64,000 nt of DNA from Streptomyces sp. HmicA12 (GTDB lineage Bacteria > Actinomycetota > Actinomycetes > Streptomycetales > Streptomycetaceae), in assembly GCF_000373565.1 (NCBI RefSeq), contig NZ_KB891803.1, positions 55,149-119,148 on the forward strand, in the 5' to 3' direction. Positions 40,019 through 49,665 of the stretch are shown here, piece by piece (the first letter of the stretch is position 1; each line of letters opens with the position of its first letter). A model generated the notes under the pieces. It saw only the letters and a list, made by a program, of their open reading frames with translations. It was not told where the DNA came from and did not search any database. Both the position numbers and the translations under genes were made by a program.

Positions 40019-42937
40019 ATGACGCTGCGCGGAGGCCGGAGCCATCGGGGACGAGGGACGCTGTTCGAGCGCGAGAGTGAACTGGCGGCCGTGGACGAGG
40101 CGCTCGGCGAGCTCGCCGGGATGCGCCACCTCGGCGCCGAGCCGCCCGAGCGACCGCACGGCGCGCTGCTCACCGTCGCCGCGCCCGCCGGACTCGGCAA
40201 GACGACCCTGCTCGCCGAGGTCCGCAGGCGCGCCGCGGCCAAGGGCTGCACCGTCCTGTACGCCCGCGGCGGCGACCAGGAACAGGGCGTCGCCTTCCAC
40301 GTCGCCCGCCAGCTGGTCCAACCGCAGCTCGCGGCCATGCCCGAACCCGAACTCCGCTCCAGGCTGGGCAGCTGGTACGCGATCGTCGGCCCCGCACTCG
40401 GGCTGTGCGCGCCCTCGGACGGCGCGCCGCCCGACCCGCAGGGCCTGCGCGACGGCCTCGACTGGGTCCTCACCCACCTCGCCGTGCGGCGCGCCCCCGT
40501 GGTCCTGGTCCTCGACGACGCGCACTGGGCCGACCCCGAGTCGCTCAGCTGGCTCGCCGCCTTCGCGCCGCGCGCCGAGGAGCTGCCGCTGCTGCTCGTC
40601 GTCGCCTACCGGCCCGAGGAACTCCCGGAGTACGGCGAAGCGCTGCGGGGCCTGCCCGGACGGTCCGGGCAGCGCCCGCTCGGCCTCGAACCGCTCAGCG
40701 CACCGGCGATCGCCGGCCTCGTCCGCGAATCCCTCGGCTCGCACGCCGACGACGCGTTCTGCCGCGAGTGCTGGGCCGTCACCGCGGGCAACCCCTTCGA
40801 GGCCGTCGAGCTGACCGCCAAGGTCCACGACCGCGGGCTCGCCCCCACCGAGAACGGCGCCCACCTGCTGCGCGACCTCGCCGCAGCCGTCAAGGGCAGC
40901 GGCCTCATCGCCCGCCTCGAACGCCTCGGCGCCTCCACCGTCCGCTTCGCCTGGGCCTGCGCCGTCCTCGGTACGGAGATCTCCCCCGAGCTCGCCGCGG
41001 GCGTGGCCGGCCTCGGCGCCGAGGAGGCCACCGACGCGGCCGACCGACTGCGCACCGCGCGGATCCTCACCGGTGTGGAGACCCTCGAATTCGTCCACCC
41101 GCTGATCGCCACCGCCGTGTACCGGGCCATCCCCGGCGGCGTCCGCGTCGCCCTGCACGGCCAGGCCGCCTGGACGGTCACCAACGCCGGGCTCGGCCCT
41201 TCCGCCGCCGCCCGCCACCTCCTGGAGACCCACCCCGACGGCGACGGCTGGGTCGTGCAGCAGCTGCGCGCCGCCGCCCGCGAGACCATCCGGGCCGGGG
41301 CCCCGGACGCGGCCCGCCGCTACCTCGCCCGCGCCCTGCGCGAACCCCCGCCCTTCGACGACCGCGCCGCCGTCCTCTACGAACTCGGCAGCGCCTCCCT
41401 GCTCACCGAACCCGCCACCACCGTCAACCACCTGCGCGCCGCCCTCGAAGAACCCATCACCGACCCGGCGCTCCGCCACGGCATCGTCTACCGCCTCTCC
41501 CAGGTCCTCGCCCACAGCGACCGCCTCGTCGAGGCATCCGAGACGCTCGCCCGCGAGATGCGCATCACCACGGACCCCCGCGTCCGCCTGCGCCTGCAGG
41601 CCGAGCAGTTCATGTGGGACGCCTTCCGCGCCGACGAACCCGACTCCCCGGCCCGCTCCCGGCGGCTGGCCAAACTCGCCGACCGGCTCACCGGACGCGA
41701 TCTCACCGAGCGCTACATCATCGGCCTGCGCACCTGGGACGCCACCCTGCGCGGCGAACCCACCGACGTCGTCCTGCGGCACGCCGAGCGGGCCCTGGCC
41801 GGCGGGCTGTGCTGGGCCCCCGACGAGGACCGCGGCTTCGAGGTGCCCGTCCTGGTCGCCATGGCGTTCATGTACGCCGACCGCCCGGGCCGCACCGAGG
41901 AACTCTTCGTCGAGGGCATCGCCGATTTCGAGCACGCCGGCTGGCGCGGAGGCCACCTCTCCTTCGCGTACACGCTGCTCGGCCACGTCCGCTACCGGCG
42001 CGGCCGGCTCGCCGAGGCCGAGGACTTCGTCCGCGCGGGCCTGCGCCTGGCCGAACGCGTCGGACCCGGCACCCCCGCCCACTGGTACGCCGTCGGCAGC
42101 CTCGTCCAGGTGCTGCTCGCGCGCGGCCGCGTCACCGAGGCGAAGGAGGCGGCCGAGGCGTACGACTTCGGGCCGCCGTTCCCCGCCGCCGTCGTCTTCC
42201 CCGACTCGCAGACCGTCTACGGCGAACTGCTGCTCGCCCTCGGCCGCACCAAGGAAGCCGCAGCCGAACTCGGCTCCGCGGGGCGCCGCCTCGACCCGCG
42301 CGGCATGCGCAATCCCGCCTGGTGCCCCTGGCAGCTCCACCTCGCCCGCGCCGAGGCGGCCGAGGCCCCCGACCGGGCCCTCGCCCTCGCCCACGACGCC
42401 GTCGAACGGGCCCGGCAGTTCGGCGCCCCGTCCGCGATCGGCCAGGCTCTGCGCGCCGCCGCCGAGATCTCCTCCGGCGCCGCCCGCGGCAAGCTCCTGG
42501 AGGAATCCGTCGCCCACCTGGAACGCTCGCCCGCCGGATACGAACTGGCCTGCTCACTCGTCGCCCTCGGCACGGAACTGCGCCGCACCGGCCACGCCGG
42601 GGAAGCCGCCGAGCAGCTGTACCGGGGCCTGGACGCCGCGGTCGCCTGCGGCGCGGACGGCCTGGTGGACCGGGCCCGCGACGAGCTCGCCGCCGCCGGC
42701 CTGCGCCCGAGGCCCCTGCACGGGGCGGCCACCGACGCGCTGACCGCACGCGAGCGGTCCGCCGCGGCCTGCGCGGCACGCGGCCTGTGCCCGGCCGAGA
42801 TCGCCGCCGAGCTGGGTCTGGAGGAAGCGGTCGTCGTCCGGCTGCTGTCCGCCGTGTACCGGAAGGTCGGCACCGACCAGACCGGTCTGGCCGCCGCGCT
42901 CGGGGAGCAGGACCCTGGCGAACCCCGGGGCCGGTGA
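40019..42937 (+). CDS. Large ATPase transcriptional regulator, LuxR (LAL) type
   Basis: The 972-residue protein has a Walker A motif GLGKTTL (58-64) and Walker B VLVLDDAHWAD (about 160-170), then a long helical TPR-like middle. The C-terminal segment (about 909-960: LTARERSAAACAARGLCPAEIAAELGLEEAVVVRLL) aligns with the LuxR helix-turn-helix but with altered positions. Size and order match LAL regulators (MalT-like), which turn on catabolic or antibiotic genes upon binding an inducer and ATP. Its target is not evident; it precedes a protein of unknown function and a fucosidase. There is no clear ribosome site beyond GGAGGGGGTGCG about 10 bases upstream. Confidence 0.88.
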   Translation: MTLRGGRSHRGRGTLFERESELAAVDEALGELAGMRHLGAEPPERPHGALLTVAAPAGLGKTTLLAEVRRRAAAKGCTVLYARGGDQEQGVAFHVARQLVQPQLAAMPEPELRSRLGSWYAIVGPALGLCAPSDGAPPDPQGLRDGLDWVLTHLAVRRAPVVLVLDDAHWADPESLSWLAAFAPRAEELPLLLVVAYRPEELPEYGEALRGLPGRSGQRPLGLEPLSAPAIAGLVRESLGSHADDAFCRECWAVTAGNPFEAVELTAKVHDRGLAPTENGAHLLRDLAAAVKGSGLIARLERLGASTVRFAWACAVLGTEISPELAAGVAGLGAEEATDAADRLRTARILTGVETLEFVHPLIATAVYRAIPGGVRVALHGQAAWTVTNAGLGPSAAARHLLETHPDGDGWVVQQLRAAARETIRAGAPDAARRYLARALREPPPFDDRAAVLYELGSASLLTEPATTVNHLRAALEEPITDPALRHGIVYRLSQVLAHSDRLVEASETLAREMRITTDPRVRLRLQAEQFMWDAFRADEPDSPARSRRLAKLADRLTGRDLTERYIIGLRTWDATLRGEPTDVVLRHAERALAGGLCWAPDEDRGFEVPVLVAMAFMYADRPGRTEELFVEGIADFEHAGWRGGHLSFAYTLLGHVRYRRGRLAEAEDFVRAGLRLAERVGPGTPAHWYAVGSLVQVLLARGRVTEAKEAAEAYDFGPPFPAAVVFPDSQTVYGELLLALGRTKEAAAELGSAGRRLDPRGMRNPAWCPWQLHLARAEAAEAPDRALALAHDAVERARQFGAPSAIGQALRAAAEISSGAARGKLLEESVAHLERSPAGYELACSLVALGTELRRTGHAGEAAEQLYRGLDAAVACGADGLVDRARDELAAAGLRPRPLHGAATDALTARERSAAACAARGLCPAEIAAELGLEEAVVVRLLSAVYRKVGTDQTGLAAALGEQDPGEPRGR

Positions 42938-42966
42938 ACGCCTCACAGCGACGTACCATTGGCCGC

Positions 42967-43464
42967 ATGTCCTTCCTCCGCCGCCGCGCAGCGACCCCCG
43001 CGGGCCCCGACTTCGATGTCCTGGCCATGGACCCGGGCGACTGGCCGGGCAACCTCGGTGCGGGCCTGCTGCCCGCCCCCGACGGCACCTGCCAGGGCGT
43101 GTTCCTGCGCTACGACCTGTTCGGCGGCCGCGGCCCCGCGATGGTGATCGGCAACCTGCCCGAGGGCTCCCCGGCCCGCGAGGTCGCCGAGGGCGAGATC
43201 CCCTTCGAGGTCGCCCAGCTCCTCATCGCGCTGGAGAACGACGAAGAGGTCACCGTCACCGGGGTCGAGGACGTCCCGGTGATGCAGGGGGACAACCTCC
43301 TCATCGTGCGCCGCCTGAAGCTGTCGGAGACGCGCGTCTCCTGCGTCCAGTTCGACCGCAGCGACAACGTGCTCGTGACGATCGCCTCCTGGGACCGTCC
43401 GATCACCGACGACCTGTACGCACTGCTCAAGCCGCTGCCCGCGGAGCTCTTCCAGCAGGGCTGA
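42967..43464 (+). CDS. Conserved actinobacterial protein of unknown function (165 aa)
   Basis: The protein was not recognised. It has a short basic N-terminus (MSFLRRRA), no signal peptide, and alternating beta-type stretches (VFLRYDLFGGRGPAMVIGN, EVTVTGVEDVPVMQGDNLLIVRRLK), suggesting a small all-beta or alpha/beta fold. The coding frame is well supported by third-position GC. It starts 29 bp after the LAL regulator. A -10-like TACCAT (42954-42959) lies 7 bp before the ATG and no ribosome site is seen, so a leaderless transcript is possible. Confidence 0.75.
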   Translation: MSFLRRRAATPAGPDFDVLAMDPGDWPGNLGAGLLPAPDGTCQGVFLRYDLFGGRGPAMVIGNLPEGSPAREVAEGEIPFEVAQLLIALENDEEVTVTGVEDVPVMQGDNLLIVRRLKLSETRVSCVQFDRSDNVLVTIASWDRPITDDLYALLKPLPAELFQQG

Positions 43465-43486
43465 GCCACCACCCCTTGCAGCACCC

Positions 43487-43515
43487 TTGTCGCGGAGTCA
43501 TCCGACCTCTAGCGT
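43487..43515 (+). promoter_or_regulatory. Probable promoter of the GH95 gene (leaderless message)
   Basis: TTGTCG (43487-43492) and TAGCGT (43510-43515) are 17 bp apart. Transcription would start within a few bases of the ATG at 43524, which has no strong ribosome site. Confidence 0.5.
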
Positions 43516-43523
43516 GATGAGGC

Positions 43524-45899
43524 ATGCCTTCTGGGAACCCTGAGCACTCCGCGGTCAACGGAATCACGCGAAGATCCACCATGAAGGGCGCGGCTGCGGG
43601 TGCAGCCGCTCTCGCCACAGGCCTCGGCCCGCTCGCTACCGGTGACGCGCAGGCGGCCGAGCCCTCCGATGAATTACTGCTCTGGTACAAGGCGCCCGCT
43701 GCCGACTGGGAACGCGAGGCCCTGCCCATCGGCAGCGGCGCGCTCGCCGCGACCGTCTTCGGCACCCTTGCCTCCGAGCGCCTCCAGTTCAACGAGAAGA
43801 CCCTGTGGACCGGCGGCCCCGGCGCCCAGGGCGGCTACGACTTCGGCAACTGGCGCAGCCCGCGCCCCGGCGCCCTCGCCGACGTGCGGAGCAGGCTCGA
43901 CGAGGAGACGAAACTCGACCCCGACACCGTCGCCGCCGCACTCGGCCAGGCCCGCGTCGGCTACGGCGCCCACCAGACCTTCGGCGACCTCCACCTCGAC
44001 ATCCCCGGCGCGCCCGCCACTCCGCCCGCCGACTACCGCCGCGCCCTCCACCTGCGCACCGCCCTCGCCACGGTCACGTACACCCACGAAGACGTCACCC
44101 ACCACCGCGAGTACCTCGCCTCGCACCCGGACGGCGTGCTCGCTGGCCGACTCTCGGCCGACCGCCCCGGCAGCGTCACGTTCACCCTCCGGTACACCTC
44201 GCCCCGCACCGACCACACGACCAAGTCGAGCGGCGACCGGATCACCGTTCGCGGCGAACTCGCCGACAACGGGCTGACGTTCGAAGCCCAGGTCCGGCTG
44301 CGTCACGACGGCGGTACCCTCACCGCGAACGCCGACGGCAGCCTCACCGTGACCGGCGCCGACAGCGCCTCGTTCGTGCTCGCCGCCGGCACGGACTACG
44401 CGGACACCTACCCGGACTACCGCGGCACCGACCCGCACGCCACGGTCACCGCCACCGTCGACAGGGCCGCGGCCCGCGGACACGGCGCGCTGCGCTCCCG
44501 CCACCTCCGCGACCACCGCATCCTCTTCGACCGGGTCGCCCTCGACATCCGGCAGGCCGTGCCCGCGGACGTCCCCACCGACCAGCTGCTCACGCGGTAC
44601 ACGGGCGGAACCACGGCCGCCGACCGCGCGCTCGAAGCGCTCTTCTTCCAGTACGGCCGCTACCTGCTGATCGCCTCCTCGCGGCCGGGCTCGCTCCCCG
44701 CCCACCTTCAGGGCGGGTGGAACCAGTCGACGAGCCCGCCCTGGTCCGCCGACTACCACGTCAACATCAACCTCCAGATGAACTACTGGCTCGCCGAAGC
44801 CGCCAATCTTCCCGAGACCACGGCCCCCTACGACCGCTTCGTCGCCGCGCTGCGCGCCCCCGGGGAACGTACGGCCAAGGAGATGTTCGGCAGCCGCGGC
44901 TGGGTCGTCCACAACGAGACCAACCCCTACGGGTTCACGGGCGTGCACGACTGGTCGACCGCCTTCTGGTTCCCGGAGGCCGCCGCCTGGCTCACCGCCC
45001 AGCTCTACGAGCACTACCGCTTCGGCGGCTCCACCGACTACCTGCGCACCACCGCGTACCCGCTGATGAAGTCCGCCGCCGAGTTCTGGCTCGACAACCT
45101 GCGCACCGACCCCCGCGACAACACCCTGGTCGCGACGCCCAGTTACTCGCCCGAGCACGGCGACTTCACCGCCGGCGCCGCCATGTCGCAGCAGATCGTG
45201 CACGACCTGCTCACCAACACCCTCGAAGCGGCGAGAACCTTGGGCGACGCACCGGCCTTCCGGGACCAACTCGCCGACACGCTGCGCCGGTTGGACCCCG
45301 GCCTGCGCCGCGGCTCCTGGGGACAGCTTCAGGAATGGAAGACCGACCTCGACAGCCCCACCGACGACCACCGGCACGTCTCCCACCTCTACGCCCTGCA
45401 CCCCGGACGACAGATCGAACCCGGCAGCGAGTGGGCCGACGCCGCCAAGGTCTCGCTCACCGCACGCGGCGACGGCGGCACCGGCTGGTCCAAGGCGTGG
45501 AAGATCAACTTCTGGGCGCGTCTGCGCGACGGCGACCACGCGCACAAGATGCTCGCCGAACAGCTGAAGGGGTCCACGCTGCCCAACCTGTGGGACACCC
45601 ACCCGCCGTTCCAGATCGACGGCAACTTCGGCGCCACGTCGGGAATCGTCGAGATGCTCCTGCAGAGCCAGTTCGACGTGATCGAGATCCTGCCCGCACT
45701 CCCGGCGAGCTGGCCCGACGGATCCGTACGCGGACTGCGGGCGCGCGGCGGCGCGACCGTCGACATCGACTGGGCGGAGGGACGCGCCACCCGGATCGCC
45801 CTCACCGCCACCCGCACCCGCGAACTCGCGCTGCGCAGCACCCTGTTCGGAGACAGGACGCTCAAGGCCGTGGCCGGGCGACGCTACGTCTTCGACTGA
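43524..45899 (+). CDS. Secreted GH95 glycoside hydrolase (alpha-L-fucosidase type)
   Basis: The 791-residue protein has a Tat-like leader (ITRRSTMKGAAAGAAALATG). The N-terminal GH95 beta-sandwich (LWYKAPAADWEREALPIGSG) is followed by the catalytic alpha/alpha barrel. The barrel has NINLQMNYWLAE (the two catalytic Asn positions), PSYSPEHGDF (general acid Glu) and QIDGNFG (Asp). Full length matches the family. GH95 enzymes remove 1,2-linked fucose or galactose by inversion from glycans such as xyloglucan or mucin. The gene stands alone between a leaderless-type promoter and a strong terminator hairpin. Confidence 0.92.
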   Translation: MPSGNPEHSAVNGITRRSTMKGAAAGAAALATGLGPLATGDAQAAEPSDELLLWYKAPAADWEREALPIGSGALAATVFGTLASERLQFNEKTLWTGGPGAQGGYDFGNWRSPRPGALADVRSRLDEETKLDPDTVAAALGQARVGYGAHQTFGDLHLDIPGAPATPPADYRRALHLRTALATVTYTHEDVTHHREYLASHPDGVLAGRLSADRPGSVTFTLRYTSPRTDHTTKSSGDRITVRGELADNGLTFEAQVRLRHDGGTLTANADGSLTVTGADSASFVLAAGTDYADTYPDYRGTDPHATVTATVDRAAARGHGALRSRHLRDHRILFDRVALDIRQAVPADVPTDQLLTRYTGGTTAADRALEALFFQYGRYLLIASSRPGSLPAHLQGGWNQSTSPPWSADYHVNINLQMNYWLAEAANLPETTAPYDRFVAALRAPGERTAKEMFGSRGWVVHNETNPYGFTGVHDWSTAFWFPEAAAWLTAQLYEHYRFGGSTDYLRTTAYPLMKSAAEFWLDNLRTDPRDNTLVATPSYSPEHGDFTAGAAMSQQIVHDLLTNTLEAARTLGDAPAFRDQLADTLRRLDPGLRRGSWGQLQEWKTDLDSPTDDHRHVSHLYALHPGRQIEPGSEWADAAKVSLTARGDGGTGWSKAWKINFWARLRDGDHAHKMLAEQLKGSTLPNLWDTHPPFQIDGNFGATSGIVEMLLQSQFDVIEILPALPASWPDGSVRGLRARGGATVDIDWAEGRATRIALTATRTRELALRSTLFGDRTLKAVAGRRYVFD

Positions 45900-45910
45900 G
45901 GACAAGGGAA

Positions 45911-45942
45911 GGGCCCGGGTTCGCCTGCGCGAACCCGGGCCC
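45911..45942. terminator. Bidirectional terminator hairpin
   Basis: A 14-bp perfect stem (45911-45924 with 45929-45942) with a 4-bp CTGC loop lies 12 bp after the GH95 stop and 24 bp after the end of the convergent amidase gene. Confidence 0.85.
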
Positions 45943-45965
45943 CACCACTCACACCACCACAGCCG

Positions 45966-47957
45966 CTACTTCACCGTGGACGGCACCACCTGCACGTCCG
46001 CCGCCCGCACATACTCGATGCGGTGCGCGAACTGGATCTCGTAGTACACGTCCTTGCCCTTGACGACCCTGTGCGACGTCGTGTCGAAGGTGGGGGAGTA
46101 GAAGTACTCGCCCGTGGTCCTCCCGCCGATCACATAGCGCTGGCCCGCGAGCAGCTTGTACGGCAGCGGCGAGATCGCCTGCGGCGTCATGCCGGCCGGG
46201 TAGGCGGAGGCCTCCGGGTAGGCACGCCCGTACACCGGGACGGACTCGGCGCCCGCCTTCGGCGTCACCACAAGTCCCTTGGCGGACACGGCCGTCGGCT
46301 GCTTCTTCGGGTTCTTGAACCAGGCCTTCTGGCCCAGGTACCAGATCGCCGTCCAGTCGCCCTTGCGCTCCGCGACCGCGTACTGCTGGCCCGTCGAGAC
46401 CCGCGACGCCATGTCGTTCACGTCGATCGTGGAGTCCTGACCGCCGGGACGCAGACCGATGTCCTTGATCAGCGGTGCGTCCTCGCTCGGCTCCGTGTAC
46501 ACCCGCACCGCGCTCGACCCGTGCGGCGCGCACGCCACGCCCGCCTTCTCGCAGCCCGTGAACTCCGGCTGGTTCTCGGCGAACCGGGGAGCGATGGTGA
46601 CCACGCCGCCGCCCTGTCCCGCCGTGGGGTGGAACGGCTTGCCCATCAGCGCGAAGTAGTGCGCCCAGTCCCAGAACGGACCCGGGTCCGTGTGCATCGA
46701 CGGGATGGTGGACGCCGTCGGACCCGGCACCGTGTCATGGCCGAGGATGTGCTGCCGGTCCAGCGGGATGTCGTACTTCTTCGCCAGATACGACACCAGG
46801 CGCGCCGACGAGCGGTACATCTCCTCCGTGTACCAGGAGTCCGGCTGCGCGAGGAAGCCCTCGTGCTCCAGGCCGATCGACTTCGCGTTCACGTACCAGT
46901 TGCCCGCGTGCCAGCCGACGTCCTTGGCCTTGATGGACTGCACGATGTGCCCGTCCGTCGAGCGCAGCGAGTAGTGCCAGGCCAGATACGTCTTGTCCTG
47001 CACCAGCTTCAGCGTCTGCTCCCACGTCGCCTCCGTGTCGTGGATGACGATGTAGTCGATGCTCTGGTCCTTGGGGCGGTCCGCCAGGTCGTGGTTGCCG
47101 TAGTCGCCGTCGCCGAACTCCTCGTACGGCGCCGGGATCCACTCGCAGGACACCGTCTTCGGGCACTCGGTGTCGGAGGTGTCCGTCTTGCGCAGCCCCA
47201 TCGTCTCGAGCTGCGCCGCCTTCGGCTGCGCGGCGCGGTCGGCCGCCAGCGTCACGTTCTGGCCGGCGTCCGTGGTGCGGCGCTCGCCGTCGCGGATCAC
47301 CGCGAAGACGTCGTTCGCGTACGTCGCCGCGGTCGCCGCGTCGTCCGCGCCGGAGAACTTGGCGATCGCGCCGTACCAGTCCGCCGGGTCACCGCCGAGC
47401 GGCTTGCCGAGCTGCTTCTGGGCGGCGGCGAGCAGGGCCGCGCCACCGCGCACGTTCGCCGCCGCGTCGCTGCGCAGCTCCTCCCGCGGGATGCCGGTGA
47501 GCTCGGCCGCCCTCACCAACGTCCTCAGGCGGGCCGGGAGTTGGGCCTGCGTCGGCACCGACTGCGACGCCTCCGTGGCCTTCAGCGGAGCGCGCGAGTC
47601 GTCCCCGCGCGCGTCACCCTGCGCGTGGTCGTGCGCCACGGTGTCCGCGACGGCGGTGCGCGCGTCGGTCAGGTGCATCGGGCCGTAGCCACCGGTGACG
47701 CTCGGCGCGCCGCCGTGCGCGTCCCACCGGGACTGCAGATACGACACACCGAGCAGCACGCTCTGCGGCACCTGGTACTCGGCCGCCGCCGACGCGAAAG
47801 CGCCTTGCAGCTGGGCCGACGGTACCGCCGCTTCCTGGGGAGGGGCCGCGCCGAGCAACGGCAGCAGCAGTGCTCCCGTCGCCAGTGTGCCCACCGCACG
47901 TGCGCGCGTGCTCCTGCCGGTACGTCTGCCGGTGGCAGTACGCGGGGTTCGATGCAA
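45966..47957 (-). CDS. Secreted N-acetylmuramoyl-L-alanine amidase (Amidase_2) with transglycosylase-like N-terminal region
   Basis: The 663-residue protein has a leader (RAVGTLATGALLLPLLGAA). A YQVPQSVLLGVSYLQSRWDAHGG region resembles lytic-transglycosylase helices. An Amidase_2 domain (from about residue 300) has YIVIHDTEATWE, WHYSLRSTDGHIVQSI, GWHAGNWYVNAKSIGLEHEGF and MHTDPGP, giving the zinc histidines. About 200 residues follow with SH3-like segments. It should cut the amide between muramic acid and the stem peptide outside the cell. The TTG at 47957 has GGAGG 6 bases upstream; a 17-bp-spaced promoter lies about 65 bp upstream of it. Confidence 0.9.
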   Translation of the reverse strand: MHRTPRTATGRRTGRSTRARAVGTLATGALLLPLLGAAPPQEAAVPSAQLQGAFASAAAEYQVPQSVLLGVSYLQSRWDAHGGAPSVTGGYGPMHLTDARTAVADTVAHDHAQGDARGDDSRAPLKATEASQSVPTQAQLPARLRTLVRAAELTGIPREELRSDAAANVRGGAALLAAAQKQLGKPLGGDPADWYGAIAKFSGADDAATAATYANDVFAVIRDGERRTTDAGQNVTLAADRAAQPKAAQLETMGLRKTDTSDTECPKTVSCEWIPAPYEEFGDGDYGNHDLADRPKDQSIDYIVIHDTEATWEQTLKLVQDKTYLAWHYSLRSTDGHIVQSIKAKDVGWHAGNWYVNAKSIGLEHEGFLAQPDSWYTEEMYRSSARLVSYLAKKYDIPLDRQHILGHDTVPGPTASTIPSMHTDPGPFWDWAHYFALMGKPFHPTAGQGGGVVTIAPRFAENQPEFTGCEKAGVACAPHGSSAVRVYTEPSEDAPLIKDIGLRPGGQDSTIDVNDMASRVSTGQQYAVAERKGDWTAIWYLGQKAWFKNPKKQPTAVSAKGLVVTPKAGAESVPVYGRAYPEASAYPAGMTPQAISPLPYKLLAGQRYVIGGRTTGEYFYSPTFDTTSHRVVKGKDVYYEIQFAHRIEYVRAADVQVVPSTVK

Positions 47958-48022
47958 CGGTGCCTCCAGGGACCAACGAATCTCGGGATCGTGCGCGGTG
48001 CGTGCGGGGCCGATCGTGGTCA

Positions 48023-48051
48023 GTGGTATCGGCTCACCGACGATCCGTCAA
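48023..48051 (-). promoter_or_regulatory. Probable promoter of the amidase gene
   Basis: On the minus strand TTGACG (48046-48051) and TACCAC (48023-48028) are 17 bp apart, giving a leader of about 60 bases before the TTG start at 47957. Confidence 0.5.
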
Positions 48052-48223
48052 TGATCCGACGGGCAACGGAGATTCGCGGGATTTCCCATGTCAGCAGGCG
48101 TGTGCGGGGGTTTCCGGCGTGATGGTGCGACCGCCTGCGGCGCGTCAGTGGTGTGGACCAATGAGCGTACGAGGTCAGCGGGTTGGGTCCGGCGCGTGGC
48201 TGCCCGCGGTACACGGACAGCGA

Positions 48224-48271
48224 GAAGGTCCGCGGTACGCCATCCTCCACCCCGGCGTACCACGGACCTTC
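48224..48271. terminator. Hairpin with 18-bp stem after the kinase gene
   Basis: Arms at 48224-48241 and 48254-48271 pair with one mismatch across a 12-bp loop, 7 bp beyond the stop of the minus-strand gene. Confidence 0.65.
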
Positions 48272-48278
48272 GTCCCCG

Positions 48279-49430
48279 TCAGCGAGTCCCGACTGCCGCG
48301 CGCACCGCCTTGCGGGCCATGTTGCAGTCGTCGTGCAGGCGGCGCAGCAACAGCCGCTGCTCCTCGCCGGTCGGCACAGCACCGGGGTGGGCCGTCGCGC
48401 CCGGTGCCGCCGGGGCCTGGTCGTGCATCGAGCGCTGCACGGCCGTCTCGTAGGTACGGATCTCCCGCGTCAGTACGAGCATCAGGTTCACCAGGAACGC
48501 GTCGCGGGAGGCCGGGCCGCCGGACTGCGCGAGCTGACTGATCTGACGGCGCGCCACCGGGGCGTCACCGAGCACGGTCCACAGGGTCGCCAGGTCGTAG
48601 CCCGGCAGGTACCAGCCCGCGTGCTCCCAGTCCACGAGCACCGGGCCCGCGGGGGAGAGCAGGATGTTCGACAACAGGGCGTCACCGTGGCAGAACTGGC
48701 CCATCGAGCCGCGGCCCGACGCGTGGGCGATGCCGTGCAGCAGCTTCTGCAGATCACCCATGTCGCGGTCGGTCAGCAGGCCCAGGTCGTGGAACCGGTT
48801 GATCCGCTGGGCGTAGTCCAGTGGTGCGTCGAAGGTGCCCGCCGGCGGCCGCCACTGGTTGAGCCGGCAGACGGCGCCGAGCGCCGCCCTGATGTCCGCC
48901 CGAGGCGGAGCCTCGACCGGGTGGCGCTGCAGGGCCGCCACCCGGCCGGGCATCCGCTCGATCACCAGCGTGCCGTTGTCCGGGTCTGCCGCGATCAGAC
49001 GCGGTACCCGCACCGGCGGCCGGTGTCGGACGAACGAACGGTATGCGGCTATCTCGTGCCGGACCCGCTCGTCCCACACGGGAGAGTGGTCCAGTAAACA
49101 CTTCGCGACGGCGGTGCTGCGCCCTGTCGTACCGACGAGGAGCACGGACCGCGGGCTGCGGCGCAGCACCTGGACCGGATGGAACTCCGGGCAGATCCGG
49201 TGCACCGAGGCGATCGCCGTGCGCAGCTGGGCGCCCTGAGGGCCGGACAAGTCGAGTCTCCCGCTGAGCGGTTGCGTTCCGAGCCCCGGAACGCGCCGGG
49301 TCCTGCCGACGCCACCGAGCGCCGTGGGCCCCGTCCGCGCGGGGTCGAGGTACGGGCCGCCTCCGACCACCGGACGGGCGGGACGCAGCGGCCGGGGCGG
49401 GGCGGACACGGAGGACGATGCTGTGTACAT
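48279..49430 (-). CDS. Aminoglycoside-phosphotransferase/choline-kinase-like protein
   Basis: The 383-residue protein has the kinase-like fold of APH enzymes: a TAVAKCLLD strand with the ATP lysine, LVIERMPGR, the Brenner motif [12 protein letters not shown] (Asp base and Asn metal ligand) and [20 protein letters not shown] with the metal-binding Asp. The substrate could be an aminoglycoside, choline or another hydroxyl metabolite; resistance cannot be claimed. The ATG at 49430 is chosen because the frame upstream reads low-complexity arginine/proline sequence. The start is divergent from the NsdA-like gene, with 235 bp between. Confidence 0.82.
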   Translation of the reverse strand: MYTASSSVSAPPRPLRPARPVVGGGPYLDPARTGPTALGGVGRTRRVPGLGTQPLSGRLDLSGPQGAQLRTAIASVHRICPEFHPVQVLRRSPRSVLLVGTTGRSTAVAKCLLDHSPVWDERVRHEIAAYRSFVRHRPPVRVPRLIAADPDNGTLVIERMPGRVAALQRHPVEAPPRADIRAALGAVCRLNQWRPPAGTFDAPLDYAQRINRFHDLGLLTDRDMGDLQKLLHGIAHASGRGSMGQFCHGDALLSNILLSPAGPVLVDWEHAGWYLPGYDLATLWTVLGDAPVARRQISQLAQSGGPASRDAFLVNLMLVLTREIRTYETAVQRSMHDQAPAAPGATAHPGAVPTGEEQRLLLRRLHDDCNMARKAVRAAVGTR

Positions 49431-49582
49431 GGGAGATACAGATCCCTTCGTGTGCCGACGAGTTGCTGCGCCGCCCGGCCCGGCCGAGTTCGGTAACACC
49501 CTGGGGAATGCCCTGCGGCGACCGGGTCGGGGTGGCGCATTCCTACCTGACACCCGTGGGACAGGAGCACAACAGCTGGCGC

Positions 49583-49637
49583 ACCCTGGCGAACCCTGGC
49601 GAATAGTCGCTCAGCAACTGACAGAGGGCTACTGTCA
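49583..49637. promoter_or_regulatory. Direct and inverted repeats before the NsdA-like gene
   Basis: ACCCTGGCGA is repeated in tandem at 49583-49592 and 49593-49602. TGACAG (49619-49624) pairs with CTGTCA (49632-49637) across 7 bp. Both lie in the divergent region, within 85 bp of the GTG at 49666, and could be regulator sites. Confidence 0.4.
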
Positions 49638-49665
49638 ACTTCAGCCGAGAACCTGGGGGCTTGAA

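Larger units (their letters stand above)
47958..48278. other. Intergenic region: amidase promoter and a kinase terminator
   Basis: The 321 bp hold a likely minus-strand promoter near 48023-48051 and an 18-bp-stem hairpin at 48224-48271 just past the stop of the minus-strand kinase gene. Short frames in between look like chance GC-rich reading. Confidence 0.6.

Noticed and set aside
40405..43464. 1019-codon frame ending in the 165-residue protein
   Set aside because: Most of it is an arginine-rich shadow of the LAL regulator; the real protein starts at the ATG at 42967.
48279..49430. Aminoglycoside resistance gene
   Set aside because: The fold is that of the phosphotransferase superfamily, but substrates range from choline to many metabolites; nothing in the sequence proves drug modification.
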